Positions 26,089 to 35,016 of a stretch of DNA of 64,000 nucleotides are shown in pieces. Under the pieces are notes generated by a model. The model was not told the origin of the DNA. It searched no databases and saw nothing but the letters and a program-made list of their open reading frames with translations. The DNA comes from Candidatus Rhodoferax odensensis (GTDB lineage Bacteria; Pseudomonadota; Gammaproteobacteria; Burkholderiales; Burkholderiaceae_C): positions 310,001 through 374,000 of the forward strand of contig JADKDJ010000004.1 of the NCBI GenBank assembly GCA_016718405.1. The letters run 5' to 3'. The position numbers and the translations under genes were made by a program. Numbering within the stretch: the first letter of the stretch is position 1; every line of letters begins with the position of its first letter.

Positions 26089-27450
26089 TCAGGCTCCCTG
26101 TGTCGAAGCCGCGTGCTCGCGGATGAAATTGCGGTACCAATGTGCGCTGTCCTTCAGCACGCGACGCTGCGTCAGATAGTCGACATGGACCATGCCAAAG
26201 CGCTTGGTGTAGCCGGAATCCCACTCGAAGTTGTCGAGAAGGCTCCAGTAGAAGTAGCCGCGCACGTCGGCTCCCAGTTCGATGGCCTTGGCTACCGCCT
26301 CCAGGTGCCAGCGCAGGTAGTCCACGCGGGGGGTGTCGGCGACCCGACCGTTGACTAAGGTGTCGGCATTGGCCATGCCGTTTTCGGTGATGAAGAGTGG
26401 CGGCGGTGCGTACTCTCGGGTGATTCGTACCAGGTGCTGCGTCAGGGCCAGCGGGAATACCTCCCAGCCCATGTCGGTAAAACCCAGAGCCCCTGGCGCT
26501 TGCTTGCTGGGGCTTTCCTCACTAATGAAGTTGCGCGTATAGAAGTTGATTCCCAGGAAGTCCAGATGTGCCTGGATGATGGCAAAGTCGCCGGCCCTGA
26601 TCTCTGGGGCGTCGTCGCCCAAGTGCTCCAGAACATCTGACGGGTAGCAACCTCTGAACAAGGGATCCATGTACCAACGCACATCCATGCCGTCGGCCAA
26701 CCTGGCCGCGCGCCGATTGGCCTCGGTGGCCTCGGCCGGGTAGGCCGGCGTGTGATTGAGCACAATGCCAAGTTGCGTCGAGGTCTGGGACCGCATGGCC
26801 TGCGTCGCCAAGCCGTGGGCCAACAGCAGGTGATGCGACACCTGCGTGGCAATCCGGCGGTTCTTGAGGCCCGGCGCGAACTGGCCTGTTTCGTGACCCA
26901 GGGTTGCCACGCACCAGGGCTCGTTCATCGTCACGATGGAGGCCACCCGGTCACCAAAACGGCGTGCCACTTCCGCGGCATACTCGGCAAAGAGGCTGGC
27001 AACCTGGCGCGATTGCCACCCGCCGAAGGCGCTTTGCAGGGCTTGTGGCAGATCCCAGTGGTAGAGGGTAATGTGTGGCTTGATGTTGGCGCGCAGGAGG
27101 CGCTCAATCAGTCTGTCGTAGAACGCAAAGCCCGCCTCGTTCCACCCACCGCTGCCCTGCGGCTGCACTCTTGGCCAACTGATGGAAAAGCGGTACGCGT
27201 TCAGGCCCAGCCATTCCATCAGTTCAACGTCGTGTTCAAAGCGGTGGTAGTGATCGCACGCCACATCAACGTTGCCACCGTCCTTGATTCGGCCTGGCTC
27301 GGCGCAGAAGGTGTCCCAGATCGATGGACCCTTGCCGTCCTCGTGCGCGGCACCCTCGATCTGCGCTGCGCTGGTGGCTGCACCCCACTGGAAATCGGGC
27401 GGAAATCGGCGGCTATCGGGGCTTGGGGTCATGTGAAGGTCAGTTGTCAT
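26089..27450 (-). CDS. GH1 family beta-glucosidase
   Basis: A 453-residue glycoside hydrolase family 1 enzyme of usual length. The N-terminal signature 'FPPDFQWGAATSAAQIEGA' is followed by the acid/base Glu177 in 'TMNEPWC' and the nucleophile Glu356 in 'ITENG'; the C-terminal 'YFYWSLLDNFEWDSGYTKRF' closes the active site. There is no signal peptide, so it acts in the cytoplasm on beta-glucosides such as cellobiose brought in by the neighbouring ABC transporter. The exact glycone is not certain, as GH1 includes beta-galactosidases and others. ATG 27450 is used; a second ATG at 27432 is possible. It lies 30 bases after the second permease gene. Confidence 0.95.
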   Translation of the reverse strand: MTTDLHMTPSPDSRRFPPDFQWGAATSAAQIEGAAHEDGKGPSIWDTFCAEPGRIKDGGNVDVACDHYHRFEHDVELMEWLGLNAYRFSISWPRVQPQGSGGWNEAGFAFYDRLIERLLRANIKPHITLYHWDLPQALQSAFGGWQSRQVASLFAEYAAEVARRFGDRVASIVTMNEPWCVATLGHETGQFAPGLKNRRIATQVSHHLLLAHGLATQAMRSQTSTQLGIVLNHTPAYPAEATEANRRAARLADGMDVRWYMDPLFRGCYPSDVLEHLGDDAPEIRAGDFAIIQAHLDFLGINFYTRNFISEESPSKQAPGALGFTDMGWEVFPLALTQHLVRITREYAPPPLFITENGMANADTLVNGRVADTPRVDYLRWHLEAVAKAIELGADVRGYFYWSLLDNFEWDSGYTKRFGMVHVDYLTQRRVLKDSAHWYRNFIREHAASTQGA

Positions 27451-27480
27451 ATTCGAGGTGTTGAGATCGCGTCAGCCGGG

Positions 27481-28341
27481 TCAACCGCGTACCGCGCCGG
27501 CCGTCAGGCCGGCGACCAGGCGCCGGGCACTGAAGAAGAAAACAATCAGCAAAGGCAAGATGGCAATGGCGCTGCCTGCCATCAAAGCGCCCCATTCCGT
27601 GTTGTTGGGGCTCTGCATGCTGCGCAGGGCCAGTGGCAGAGTGAAGTTCTCGGCGCTACGCATGACCACCAGTGGCCCGACAAAGTTGTTCCAGGAACTG
27701 ATGAAGGTGATCAAGCCCAGCGTGCCCAGCGCCGGGCCGAGCAGGGGCAGCACCACGCTGGCGTAAATCCGGAACTCCCCACAACCGTCCATGCGGGCAG
27801 CGTCAATCAAGTCACCGGGGATGGCGCTGCTGATGTACTGGCGCATCATGAAGATGCCCAGGGCGCCAGCCGCGCCTGGGATGTAAAGCGCCCGTGGTTG
27901 ATCCAGCCACCCCAGCAGGTCCATCACCATGAACGACGGGATCATGTTCAGGAAGCTGGGCAGCATCATCGATCCCACCACCATCGCGAACAGTTGTTTC
28001 TTGAAGCGGAACTCGTACACGGCAAAGGCATAGCCCGCGAGCGTGCACAGGAACAGATTGAGGACCGTGGTGGCACTGGCCACATACAGGCTCATGGCGA
28101 GGTTGCGCCAGAACGGCAGGCGCTCCAGCAACAAATCCAGGTTGGCCATGAAGTTGCCGCCAAACCAAAGCGGTGGTGGCGTTGCGAAGATGTCGCTGCG
28201 CGTGTGTGTGGCGAACACGAACGTGAAGTAAAGCGGCGCAATCAGTAGCAGTGCGCCCACACCCACCATGAGGTATGCCATTTGCGTCGAGGGCGACAAG
28301 CTGCTTGCCAGCCGACGATGCGCGGCGTCAGAGCGCGCCAT
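27481..28341 (-). CDS. Sugar ABC transporter permease (MalG type)
   Basis: A 286-residue inner-membrane permease with about six hydrophobic segments. The cytoplasmic EAA-type loop is seen as 'AARMDGCGEFRIYASVVLPLL', and the 'IPSFMVMDLLGWLDQP' and 'LGIFMMRQYISSAIPGDL' stretches are typical of CUT1 MalG-like partners. It forms the channel with the MalF-type permease encoded just upstream; the two genes overlap by 14 bases. GAGGAGG lies before the ATG at 28341. Confidence 0.93.
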   Translation of the reverse strand: MARSDAAHRRLASSLSPSTQMAYLMVGVGALLLIAPLYFTFVFATHTRSDIFATPPPLWFGGNFMANLDLLLERLPFWRNLAMSLYVASATTVLNLFLCTLAGYAFAVYEFRFKKQLFAMVVGSMMLPSFLNMIPSFMVMDLLGWLDQPRALYIPGAAGALGIFMMRQYISSAIPGDLIDAARMDGCGEFRIYASVVLPLLGPALGTLGLITFISSWNNFVGPLVVMRSAENFTLPLALRSMQSPNNTEWGALMAGSAIAILPLLIVFFFSARRLVAGLTAGAVRG

Positions 28342-29281
28342 GGCCGTTGCCTCCTCGGTTGAATAGCTTGGTGTTTGCCCAGGTCAAGCCGGCAATGATC
28401 AAAAACAACAACCACGAGATGGCTGATGCGGTGCCGAAATCGCCGTCCGAAAACGCCACCCGGTACATGAACATGGCGGTAGTCATGGCAGACTGGCTGA
28501 CCCCGCTTTCGGTGCCGATCAGGATGAAGGGTTCCTCAAACAATTGCAGGTTGCCGATCAAGGTCAGCGTGATGGCGAAGAACATCATGGGTCGCAGCAG
28601 TGGCAAGGCAATGTGGCGAAACTGTTGCCATGTGCCTGCGCCGTCGAGGGTGGCCGCTTCGTACAGAGATGGGTCGATCACCTGCAGCGCCGACAGGTAC
28701 AGCACCACATTCCAGCCGATGTAGCGCCAGAAGATGACAAAGGCCACAGATGGCTTGGTCCAGTCGGCGTCACCCAGCCAGTCGGGTCGGAAGCCCTCAA
28801 GCAGGGCGCCCACACCGGGCAGGCGACCCAGCGCCTCCAGCGCGGCGTTGATGGCGCCAAAGTCCTTCGAGTACAGGGTACTGAAGATCAATGCAATGGC
28901 GACGCTCGAGGTGATATAGGGCACAAAGTAGGCCGCCACCACCAGATTGCGGCTACGTCTGAGCTTGATGTGGATAAAGAACGCCAGTGGCACGGCCACC
29001 AGATGTTGCGGCAACCCTGATGCCACGGCGAGCCAGAGCGTGTTGAAGAGAGACTTGTGAAACCATGGGTCAGTCAGTGCGAAGTGATAGTTATCCAATC
29101 CCACCCATTGCATGGCGGCAAGCCCGGCAGCAGGCTCCCATTGGTGCAACGAAAGATAGATCGAAAAGCACAGGGGAAACAGGCCGAACACGAAGAACAA
29201 CACAAAAAATGGGGCAATGAAGGCGTAAGGCGCGAGCGCGCGCGCGCGCCACCATGCCTTCCTTCGTGGGACTTCACTCAT
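28328..29281 (-). CDS. Sugar ABC transporter permease (MalF type)
   Basis: A 317-residue membrane protein with about six transmembrane segments, starting 'APYAFIAPFFVLFFVFGLFP'. The permease loop reads 'YEAATLDGAGTWQQFRHIAL', the EAA motif that docks on the ATPase. It is the first permease of the operon and lies nine bases after the binding-protein gene. The C-terminal 'FLIIAGLTWANTKLFNR' matches MalF-like proteins of the CUT1 family. Confidence 0.93.
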   Translation of the reverse strand: MSEVPRRKAWWRARALAPYAFIAPFFVLFFVFGLFPLCFSIYLSLHQWEPAAGLAAMQWVGLDNYHFALTDPWFHKSLFNTLWLAVASGLPQHLVAVPLAFFIHIKLRRSRNLVVAAYFVPYITSSVAIALIFSTLYSKDFGAINAALEALGRLPGVGALLEGFRPDWLGDADWTKPSVAFVIFWRYIGWNVVLYLSALQVIDPSLYEAATLDGAGTWQQFRHIALPLLRPMMFFAITLTLIGNLQLFEEPFILIGTESGVSQSAMTTAMFMYRVAFSDGDFGTASAISWLLFLIIAGLTWANTKLFNRGGNGHGAL

Positions 29282-29290
29282 GATCTTGGC

Positions 29291-30538
29291 CTAGCGACGA
29301 GACCGGCGCTCAATCAGCACGCGGGCGTCAGCCAAGGCGGTGGCGATGGCCTTGCCCTGCGTCAACACCAATTCAAACTCGGCGTTGACGACGTCGTGCG
29401 CCATCGCGTCGTGCTTGTTGACCGCGATCGCCGGGACCCGGACCGCCGAGTCTCGCCACAGGCGCCGTGCTGCCTGGCCGCCCAGGTACTCGATCGGCTC
29501 GTCCATGGCTGGATCGCCATGCGCTTCAAGCAAGGCCGGGAAGCTGTCCAGAACGCGCAGCGACTGCAGTTGAACCTCCCGATTGGCAGTCAGCAACATG
29601 ATGAAGTCCCAAGCCGCAGCCTTGTTGGCGGCCTTCTTGGGAATCGCATAGAACGAGCCTCCGTAGGACGCATGAATACCGCCCGGCAATCCGGCTGAGC
29701 GCCACAGTCCCTTGCTGTCTGGCGCCATCCAGTTCTTCAAGTGCCCGGCCAGCCAGGCTCCCATCATCTGCGAGGCGATCCGGTTGTTCTTGAAACCGGC
29801 CGCCCATTCGTTGGTCCAGGCGATGGCTCGGGCGTCGATGCCAGCCATGCGCGCGGCCCGACCCAGCTCAAACGCGCGGGCAAAACGCGGACTCTCGACC
29901 AGCGTCTTGCCCTTGCTGTCAAAGAAGACGCCTTCGCCATCGCTCAGACCGCTACGCAGGGCAATGTCACGAATATCGGTGGCATTGGCCAGTAAAAAGG
30001 CGCCCGTTGCCGACTTGATCTTCTTGCCGGCCTCGATGAAGGACTCCCAATTGCGTGTCAAGTCGGTCTCGCTGACTCCGGCTTTGTCCAGGATGTCTTT
30101 TCGATACAGCAGTGTGCCTGGGCCAATGTCGGCGGGAATGGCGGCCAGCGCACCGGTGGAGCTGGTCGCTTGCGGGAAGCTGAAGCGAACGAACTTGCTT
30201 CGAAGCGCATTTCCGTTATAGGGAGGCCTGGACAAATCTTCCAGACCGCCGGACTCCGCAAACTTACCTATAAACCGGAAGTCGACCGCCATCACGTCAG
30301 GCAGTCCTGACCCGGTGGCTAGTGCCGTGGTCATCGCGGTGTGGTGATCCGGGTACTGCAACGAGACCAGTTTGATGTCGATCTCTGGATGCAGGCGCTT
30401 CCATTGCGGCATGGCCGCTTTCGCCGCCCGGTCCAGGTCGGGAAACGAGGCGACCGTGAGCACCGCTCTCTCGGCCAACACCGGCCCAGCTACCAGCAGT
30501 GTGGACCAAATGACGATTTTTCGCGTGAGTCTGAGCAT
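29291..30538 (-). CDS. Sugar ABC transporter periplasmic binding protein
   Basis: A 415-residue binding protein of the CUT1 family. Signal peptide 'KIVIWSTLLVAGPVLA' is followed by 'VLTVASFPDLDRAAKAAMPQ'. The family-like segments 'WKRLHPEIDIKLVSL', 'ATGSGLPDVMAVDFRF' and 'AAWDFIMLLTANREVQLQSL' are present. It delivers the sugar to the permeases. It is the first gene of the five-gene operon; a promoter (30598-30626) and a LacI-type operator (30578-30594) lie just upstream. The substrate is probably a beta-glucoside, inferred from the GH1 enzyme in the operon. Confidence 0.92.
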   Translation of the reverse strand: MLRLTRKIVIWSTLLVAGPVLAERAVLTVASFPDLDRAAKAAMPQWKRLHPEIDIKLVSLQYPDHHTAMTTALATGSGLPDVMAVDFRFIGKFAESGGLEDLSRPPYNGNALRSKFVRFSFPQATSSTGALAAIPADIGPGTLLYRKDILDKAGVSETDLTRNWESFIEAGKKIKSATGAFLLANATDIRDIALRSGLSDGEGVFFDSKGKTLVESPRFARAFELGRAARMAGIDARAIAWTNEWAAGFKNNRIASQMMGAWLAGHLKNWMAPDSKGLWRSAGLPGGIHASYGGSFYAIPKKAANKAAAWDFIMLLTANREVQLQSLRVLDSFPALLEAHGDPAMDEPIEYLGGQAARRLWRDSAVRVPAIAVNKHDAMAHDVVNAEFELVLTQGKAIATALADARVLIERRSRR

Positions 30539-30577
30539 GGGAATCTTGGGAGTGGGGGCTGGCAGATTTCAAATTGA

Positions 30578-30594
30578 TTTTGACAACGATTTCA
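30578..30594 (-). promoter_or_regulatory. LacI-type operator in front of the sugar ABC operon
   Basis: Read on the minus strand this site is TGAAATCGTTGTCAAAA, the same 16-base core found at 32000-32015 before the TonB receptor gene. The CG centre flanked by half-sites is typical of LacI-family operators. It lies directly downstream of the -10 box at 30598-30603, covering the expected transcription start, an ideal place for repression by the LacI protein encoded next door. Confidence 0.75.
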
Positions 30595-30597
30595 TGA

Positions 30598-30626
30598 ATT
30601 ATTGTTCTGGTTTGCCAGAGTGTCAA
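30598..30626 (-). promoter_or_regulatory. Sigma-70 promoter of the sugar ABC / beta-glucosidase operon
   Basis: On the minus strand, TTGACA (30621-30626) is a perfect -35 box and AATAAT (30598-30603) a five-of-six -10 box, with exactly 17 bases between them. It points to the binding-protein gene starting at 30538. The operator at 30578-30594 sits over the start of transcription. Confidence 0.75.
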
Positions 30627-30675
30627 GCGACAACTGCCTTGAATGGATGGCGGAGTGAGTGTGAAAACGTGTGAA

Positions 30676-30691
30676 AATGACTACGTTTTCA
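30676..30691 (-). promoter_or_regulatory. Weaker LacI-type operator near the lacI gene
   Basis: The minus strand reads TGAAAACGTAGTCATT, matching 13 of 16 bases of the site at 32031-32046. A second half-site TGAAAACGT lies on the plus strand at 30662-30670. It stands 60 bases before the regulator gene, so autoregulation or looping with the site at 30578 is plausible. Confidence 0.5.
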
Positions 30692-30750
30692 AAAAATCAG
30701 AGATCTCTCGGATCACCGCCCGGTTGACTCGGTGTGATGAGAGCGCCGCC

Positions 30751-31782
30751 ATGACCAGCAAGAAGATCGATCAATCGAGCATAGAGCGGGTTACCGTTAT
30801 TGATGTAGCCCGCGAGGCCGGAGTGTCGCCCAGCACGGTTTCGCGCATCGTGACCGGTACGGCGCGTGTCAGTGACAAGAAGCGCAAGTCGGTCGAGGCA
30901 GTCATCGCGCGCATGGGCTTTGTCCCCAACATGATGGCGCGCGGTCTCAAGAGCGGGCGCACCATGACGCTGGGCGTTGTGATTCCGGAGATGACCAGCG
31001 CATTCTTTGAGGCCGCTCTGAGCGGCATCGAGGCTGCCGTGCAAGGGAGTGGTTATGTTCCCATCGTCATGAGCGGGCATTGGGATGCCAAGGAAGAGGC
31101 GCAGCGCATCGAGTTCATGCAGTTACGCCCTGTGGATGGGATCATCTTGCTTTCTGGGCGCATGTCGACCGACGAAATCCTCCGGTTCTCGCGTGTCCGA
31201 CCGATTGCCGCGCTGGGGCGCACGCTGCAGTCTCGTCACGCGGTGGCGGTGGATCTGGACAATCGGCAGGGTGCCTTCGATGCCACCGATCACTTGATTG
31301 GGCTGGGCCACCGTCGTATTGCGTTCATAGCCGGCCCGACCGACCATCGCGACGCCGAGGAGCGCTTGGGTGGTTACCGCGACGCGCTCAAGGCGGCAAA
31401 CCTGCCCTTCGATCGTGCCCTCGTGGCGCAGGGCGATTTCCATGAGTCTGGAGGTTTGCTGGCCATGAATCGCCTGCTCGACAGCGCGCCGGACTTTTCG
31501 GCGGTCTTCGCTGCCAATGATCAAACCGCGTATGGGGCGCGATTGGCGCTATACCGGCGTGGCATTCGCTTGCCCGACGACATGTCTTTGGTCGGTTTCG
31601 ATGACTTGCCCAGCTCGCGCTACACCACGCCGCCCTTGACCACCATTCGTCAGCCGATGTTTGAGTTGGGGGGAATCTTGGTAAAGGCGGTGCTCGACTT
31701 GATTGGCGGCAACCCCGTTGCGCTGGATGCGCCGCCGATGGAGTTGGTGGTGAGGGAGTCGACGCGCCGACGCGGACAGTAG
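30751..31782 (+). CDS. LacI family transcriptional regulator
   Basis: A 343-residue LacI-type regulator. The N-terminal helix-turn-helix is clear ('TVIDVAREAGVSPSTVSRIV' and the following hinge region with 'VIARMGFVPNMMARGLKSGR'), then a periplasmic-binding-protein-like sugar domain ('LGVVIPEMTSAFFEAALSGI', 'DVDNRQGA'-like 'VDLDNRQGAFDATDHLIGLG', 'FAANDQTAYGARLALYRRG', 'LPDDMSLVGFDDLPSSRYTT'). It probably represses the divergent sugar ABC/beta-glucosidase operon and the downstream TonB receptor gene until an inducing sugar binds. I chose ATG 30751 as the start because the DNA-binding domain then begins at its normal position; an earlier in-frame ATG at 30643 would put a 36-residue extension over the operator region. 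Confidence 0.95.
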   Translation: MTSKKIDQSSIERVTVIDVAREAGVSPSTVSRIVTGTARVSDKKRKSVEAVIARMGFVPNMMARGLKSGRTMTLGVVIPEMTSAFFEAALSGIEAAVQGSGYVPIVMSGHWDAKEEAQRIEFMQLRPVDGIILLSGRMSTDEILRFSRVRPIAALGRTLQSRHAVAVDLDNRQGAFDATDHLIGLGHRRIAFIAGPTDHRDAEERLGGYRDALKAANLPFDRALVAQGDFHESGGLLAMNRLLDSAPDFSAVFAANDQTAYGARLALYRRGIRLPDDMSLVGFDDLPSSRYTTPPLTTIRQPMFELGGILVKAVLDLIGGNPVALDAPPMELVVRESTRRRGQ

Positions 31783-31999
31783 TTGCACAACATGCGCGCC
31801 TGGATCAGGCGTCACGTGTTGCTTTTGACGCCTAGGGTTTTCCCTCGTGATGGATCGAATCAAGAGCCCTACCGACAGATCGATATCCCGCGGGTGCCGC
31901 GCCAGCCCTTTGCCAGTGCCGGTCTTTCGGTTTCAGGGCGCCGTGGGTTGTGCCATCAAGTTTTCCGCTTGTGATCAAGAAAATCGTGTTGACAGTGTT

Positions 32000-32015
32000 T
32001 GAAATCGTTGTCAAA
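32000..32015 (+). promoter_or_regulatory. LacI-type operator 1 before the TonB receptor gene
   Basis: The 16 bases TGAAATCGTTGTCAAA are identical to the minus-strand core at 30578-30594 before the sugar ABC operon. The site lies 150 bases upstream of the receptor start and overlaps the candidate promoter TTGACA-N17-CAAACT. Confidence 0.75.
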
Positions 32016-32030
32016 CTTCGCTTGTCCTTC

Positions 32031-32046
32031 TGAAAACGTTGTCAAA
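32031..32046 (+). promoter_or_regulatory. LacI-type operator 2 before the TonB receptor gene
   Basis: TGAAAACGTTGTCAAA differs by one base from operator 1 and its start lies exactly 31 bases downstream, about three turns of the helix, so two repressors could bind on the same face of the DNA. Confidence 0.75.
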
Positions 32047-32164
32047 TTGGTTTGGGTGTGAAAACCTGCTGTTGTTTGGTGATGGTGGTCAGTTGGTCCG
32101 AGCTACTGCGTGAATTTGTCGTCCGAAGCGGTGCCCAGGCGACGCCCCAAACTAGGAGATTGCG

Positions 32165-34534
32165 ATGATCATCAAGAAGAGCGTGCTTGGCATGTTGCCA
32201 ATCACATTGTTGTCCAGCGGCATGGCTCTGGCGCAGGACCAGACCGCGCCGGCGTCGGTGCCAACGGACGCCGGGTCGAGTCAACTCGATCGCGTGGTCA
32301 TTACCACGACCAAGCGCGCGACCTTGTTGCAGGATACGCCCCAAGCGGTCAGTGCCTTCTCACAGAAGGACTTGGACAAAGCCAACGTGCAGGACTTGAC
32401 GTCGCTGCAAACCATGGTGCCTAACCTCAGCGTGGAACAGCATGGCGACTCCGGCGGCACGCACGTTTTTTTGCGCGGCGTTGGCTCGACCAACCATACC
32501 GAGCTCGGCGACCCGGCGGTGGCGTTTCACATTGACGGCGTGTACTCGCCGCGCCCACAGGGCGCTTCGGCCTTGATGTATGACCTCGCGCGGGTCGAAG
32601 TGGCGCGTGGCCCACAAGGCACCCTGTACGGTCGCAATGCAACCGCAGGCTCGATCAACCTGGTTACGGCTCAGCCCAAGCTTGGCGAATTCAGCGGCTC
32701 AACCGGCTTGACCTTCGGCAACTACAACCGTATCGGCTTGCAGGCGGCCCTGAACATCCCGATCTCCGACAAAATGGCGTTGCGTGTTGCCGCGATCAGC
32801 GATCGCCATGATGGCTACGTCGACTTTCAACCGCGATCCAACGTACTGCCCGGAGCCCGCAAATACATGGCTGGTGATCAGTTGGGCGTGCGTACTACCT
32901 TGCTGTGGGAGCCCACACCCCAGGTAACCGTTACCGGCGCTGTTGAGTACTACCGCGACAACGGAACCGGCAACATCAGCCTGATGCAACGGCCCAGCGT
33001 TGGGCAGAAGCAGTATTCGGCGCTGGTGGACACCGCCGGCGCGTTGGATCAAAACAACCTGCAGTACCGTGGCCGAGTTGACTATCGACCTTCCGACTCG
33101 TTGGAGCTGAGCTACATCGGTAGCTGGAGCACGATGAAGCGCACCAATGCCAGCGACAACGACGCCGGAGTGCGACCCGGGTTCAAGCAAGAGCACCGCA
33201 CCGAATGGTCCAAGTTCGACAACTACTCCCATGAGCTGCAGCTCAAGTCAACAGAAGCCGCGCCGTTTCAGTGGATCGCCGGCTTGTTCGCCATCCGCGA
33301 GGACAACAGCATCCGCTTTGACATCGACATCTCGCAGATAGCTGCTCCCGCCGGTGACGGACCGATCGTGGTTGTGCCGGTTTTGCCGTCGGACACCGCC
33401 TGGGCCATGTCCTTTATCCAACCCAAGCGTACCCTGGAGTCCAAGGCAGTCTTCGGTCAGGGTACCTATGCGCTTAGCAAAGACTTGCGTCTGACAGCGG
33501 GCGCGCGCTGGTCATCCGAACAGAAGGAAGACATCGGCGGGCGCAATTGGGTCTGCCCGACGTTTGGCGCCACTGTGGCCGATGGCGGCCATCTGATTGG
33601 CGCCGGAGGCCCGGTCACAGTGGCCTCATGTGGCAGCCAGTTCGCGCCGGGTACCTGGCCGGGCGGTGGCGCCAACGACGGCAAGATTGACGACTCCGCC
33701 TCGACCTACCTGGTACGCGCAGAGTTCTCACCTTCGAAGGACCTGCTGGCTTACGCCAATGTCGCCACAGGCTTCAAATCTGGCGGCTTGAGCGATGGCG
33801 GTCGCCGTCACAAGCCCGAGTTCCTCACCAACTATGAGGCGGGTGTCAAGTCGGAGTATTTCAATCGCCAGTTGGCGGTCAATCTGTCTGCCTTCTTGAT
33901 GAAGTACAAAGACATGCAGGTCACCTCCATCGAGTACACCGGGACCGGCGATGGTCGTCAGCAGCAACTCGTCACCAGCAACGCCGCCAAGGCTTCCATC
34001 AGTGGGCTGGAGGCCGAAGTGAGCTGGCGCATCACGCGGGCAGATCGACTGTCCGGCAACGTATCTTTGCTGAAAGCCAAGTTCGACGACTTTCTGACCT
34101 GTGATACTTCTCTGCTGGACTGCGCAGTGCCTGCCAACGTGGTGAACCTGAGTGGCAACGCGCTGCCCCACGCACCCAAGTTCTCGCTAACCGCAGCGTA
34201 TGAGCATGACATCATGATGGGCGGCGGCGCAAGGCTGACACCGCGTGCGCAGCTGCACTATCAGTCCGTTTCCTACCTCAGTGCTTTCAATCAGGCGCCA
34301 ACTGCCGCGCAGGTCGCTGGCTCGTTTGCCGAGGCACGCACTCAGGCAGCCTACGCGACTGTCGATCTGAGCTTGCGTTATCAAGCTGCCAAGGATCAGT
34401 GGTGGGCCGAGGCCTATGTGCTCAATGCATCGGACAAGGCGGTCAAGACCGACGCTTCTTGGGCGAACAGCACCTGGACATCCTTCTACAACGCTCCCAG
34501 GACGTTTGGCGCGCGCATGGGCTACAAGTTCTAG
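32165..34534 (+). CDS. TonB-dependent outer-membrane receptor, probable carbohydrate uptake
   Basis: A 789-residue TonB-dependent receptor. A signal peptide ends near 'SSGMALAQDQ'. A TonB-box-like 'LDRVVITTTKR' precedes the plug domain (about residues 50-165: 'VFLRGVGSTNHTELGDPAVA', 'VEVARGPQGTLYGRNATAGS'), and the rest is a 22-strand-type barrel ending 'FGARMGYKF' with an aromatic last residue. Because two operators identical in type to that of the sugar ABC operon stand before it, the likely cargo is the same beta-glucoside or oligosaccharide rather than iron, though the protein sequence alone would not tell. AGGAGA precedes the ATG. A terminator follows at 34656-34683. Confidence 0.92.
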   Translation: MIIKKSVLGMLPITLLSSGMALAQDQTAPASVPTDAGSSQLDRVVITTTKRATLLQDTPQAVSAFSQKDLDKANVQDLTSLQTMVPNLSVEQHGDSGGTHVFLRGVGSTNHTELGDPAVAFHIDGVYSPRPQGASALMYDLARVEVARGPQGTLYGRNATAGSINLVTAQPKLGEFSGSTGLTFGNYNRIGLQAALNIPISDKMALRVAAISDRHDGYVDFQPRSNVLPGARKYMAGDQLGVRTTLLWEPTPQVTVTGAVEYYRDNGTGNISLMQRPSVGQKQYSALVDTAGALDQNNLQYRGRVDYRPSDSLELSYIGSWSTMKRTNASDNDAGVRPGFKQEHRTEWSKFDNYSHELQLKSTEAAPFQWIAGLFAIREDNSIRFDIDISQIAAPAGDGPIVVVPVLPSDTAWAMSFIQPKRTLESKAVFGQGTYALSKDLRLTAGARWSSEQKEDIGGRNWVCPTFGATVADGGHLIGAGGPVTVASCGSQFAPGTWPGGGANDGKIDDSASTYLVRAEFSPSKDLLAYANVATGFKSGGLSDGGRRHKPEFLTNYEAGVKSEYFNRQLAVNLSAFLMKYKDMQVTSIEYTGTGDGRQQQLVTSNAAKASISGLEAEVSWRITRADRLSGNVSLLKAKFDDFLTCDTSLLDCAVPANVVNLSGNALPHAPKFSLTAAYEHDIMMGGGARLTPRAQLHYQSVSYLSAFNQAPTAAQVAGSFAEARTQAAYATVDLSLRYQAAKDQWWAEAYVLNASDKAVKTDASWANSTWTSFYNAPRTFGARMGYKF

Positions 34535-35016
34535 GCTCCGGGATTCTGGGCGCCAGTTCCGCGCCCAGTCTCCAAACAGGTTCTTCAAGGGTGACTTGCC
34601 GGGCGCGTTGGGCGTCGGGATGGACCAGGCCATCCATTCAGCGGTGAGTCTTTACGCCACTCTAAGCGGAGTGGCCTTTTTTTGGGCTCACCTTTTTGAG
34701 CCCCTTTCAGGCGTAGTAATCGTTATGTAACTAGAATTTTGCCGCTTTTCTCACCTTTTTTGTCGTGTTTTTTGGAGAAAGTGATTAAGAATACGAGTTT
34801 ACCCCGAGTCGAAAGCCCTACTCGGACTGGTAAACTTGCGCCCCTGATTGAGTCGGTCCGGTTGCGTCCACGGTTGCGTTGGCCCGAATTCATCGAAGTG
34901 TAGTGACGGGGCTATCCGCGCGGCAATCCAGCAAACAAGCCGTATCGAAAACCCGACGCGTCGGATCAAAGTGCGTGCGGTGCAAACCGACTAACTCTTA
35001 CTTAAAGGAAATTGTT
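34535..35016 (+). other. 482-base intergenic region between the TonB receptor and exbB genes
   Basis: No gene is supported. The first part holds the terminator at 34656-34683 and a second hairpin right after it (GGGCTCA ... TGAGCCC, 34684-34703, with a T-rich loop). The AT-rich stretch 34715-34860 probably contains the exbB promoter, but I could not find boxes with good match and spacing. A TAATCGTTAT-like stretch near 34717-34726 faintly recalls a Fur site but is too poor to call. The AAAGGA ribosome site at 35004-35009 serves the exbB start. Confidence 0.45.
34656..34683 (+). terminator. Rho-independent terminator of the TonB receptor gene
   Basis: GCCACTC (34656-34662) and GAGTGGC (34669-34675) form a perfect seven-pair stem with a six-base loop, directly followed by C and seven T residues. 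It lies 122 bases after the receptor stop codon. Confidence 0.85.

Larger units (their letters stand above)
31783..32164 (+). other. 382-base intergenic region before the TonB receptor gene
   Basis: No convincing gene is present. The region holds two LacI-type operators (listed separately), a possible -35 box TTGACA at 31989-31994 with a weak -10 CAAACT at 32012-32017 (17-base spacing) that would overlap the first operator, and an AGGAGA ribosome site just before the receptor ATG. The part nearest lacI (31783-31980) shows nothing else that I can name. Confidence 0.5.

Noticed and set aside
26752..28248. 498-codon open frame on the plus strand opposite the beta-glucosidase and permease genes
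   Set aside because: It spans two real genes in antisense and is very rich in Gln, His and Arg, typical of a high-GC shadow frame.
31783..31974. Small 63-codon open frame after lacI
   Set aside because: No ribosome site, no homology, and it runs into the regulatory region of the receptor gene.
34717..34726. Possible Fur box before the exbB-tonB cluster
   Set aside because: The match is too poor and the palindrome is incomplete; kept only as a remark in the gap entry.
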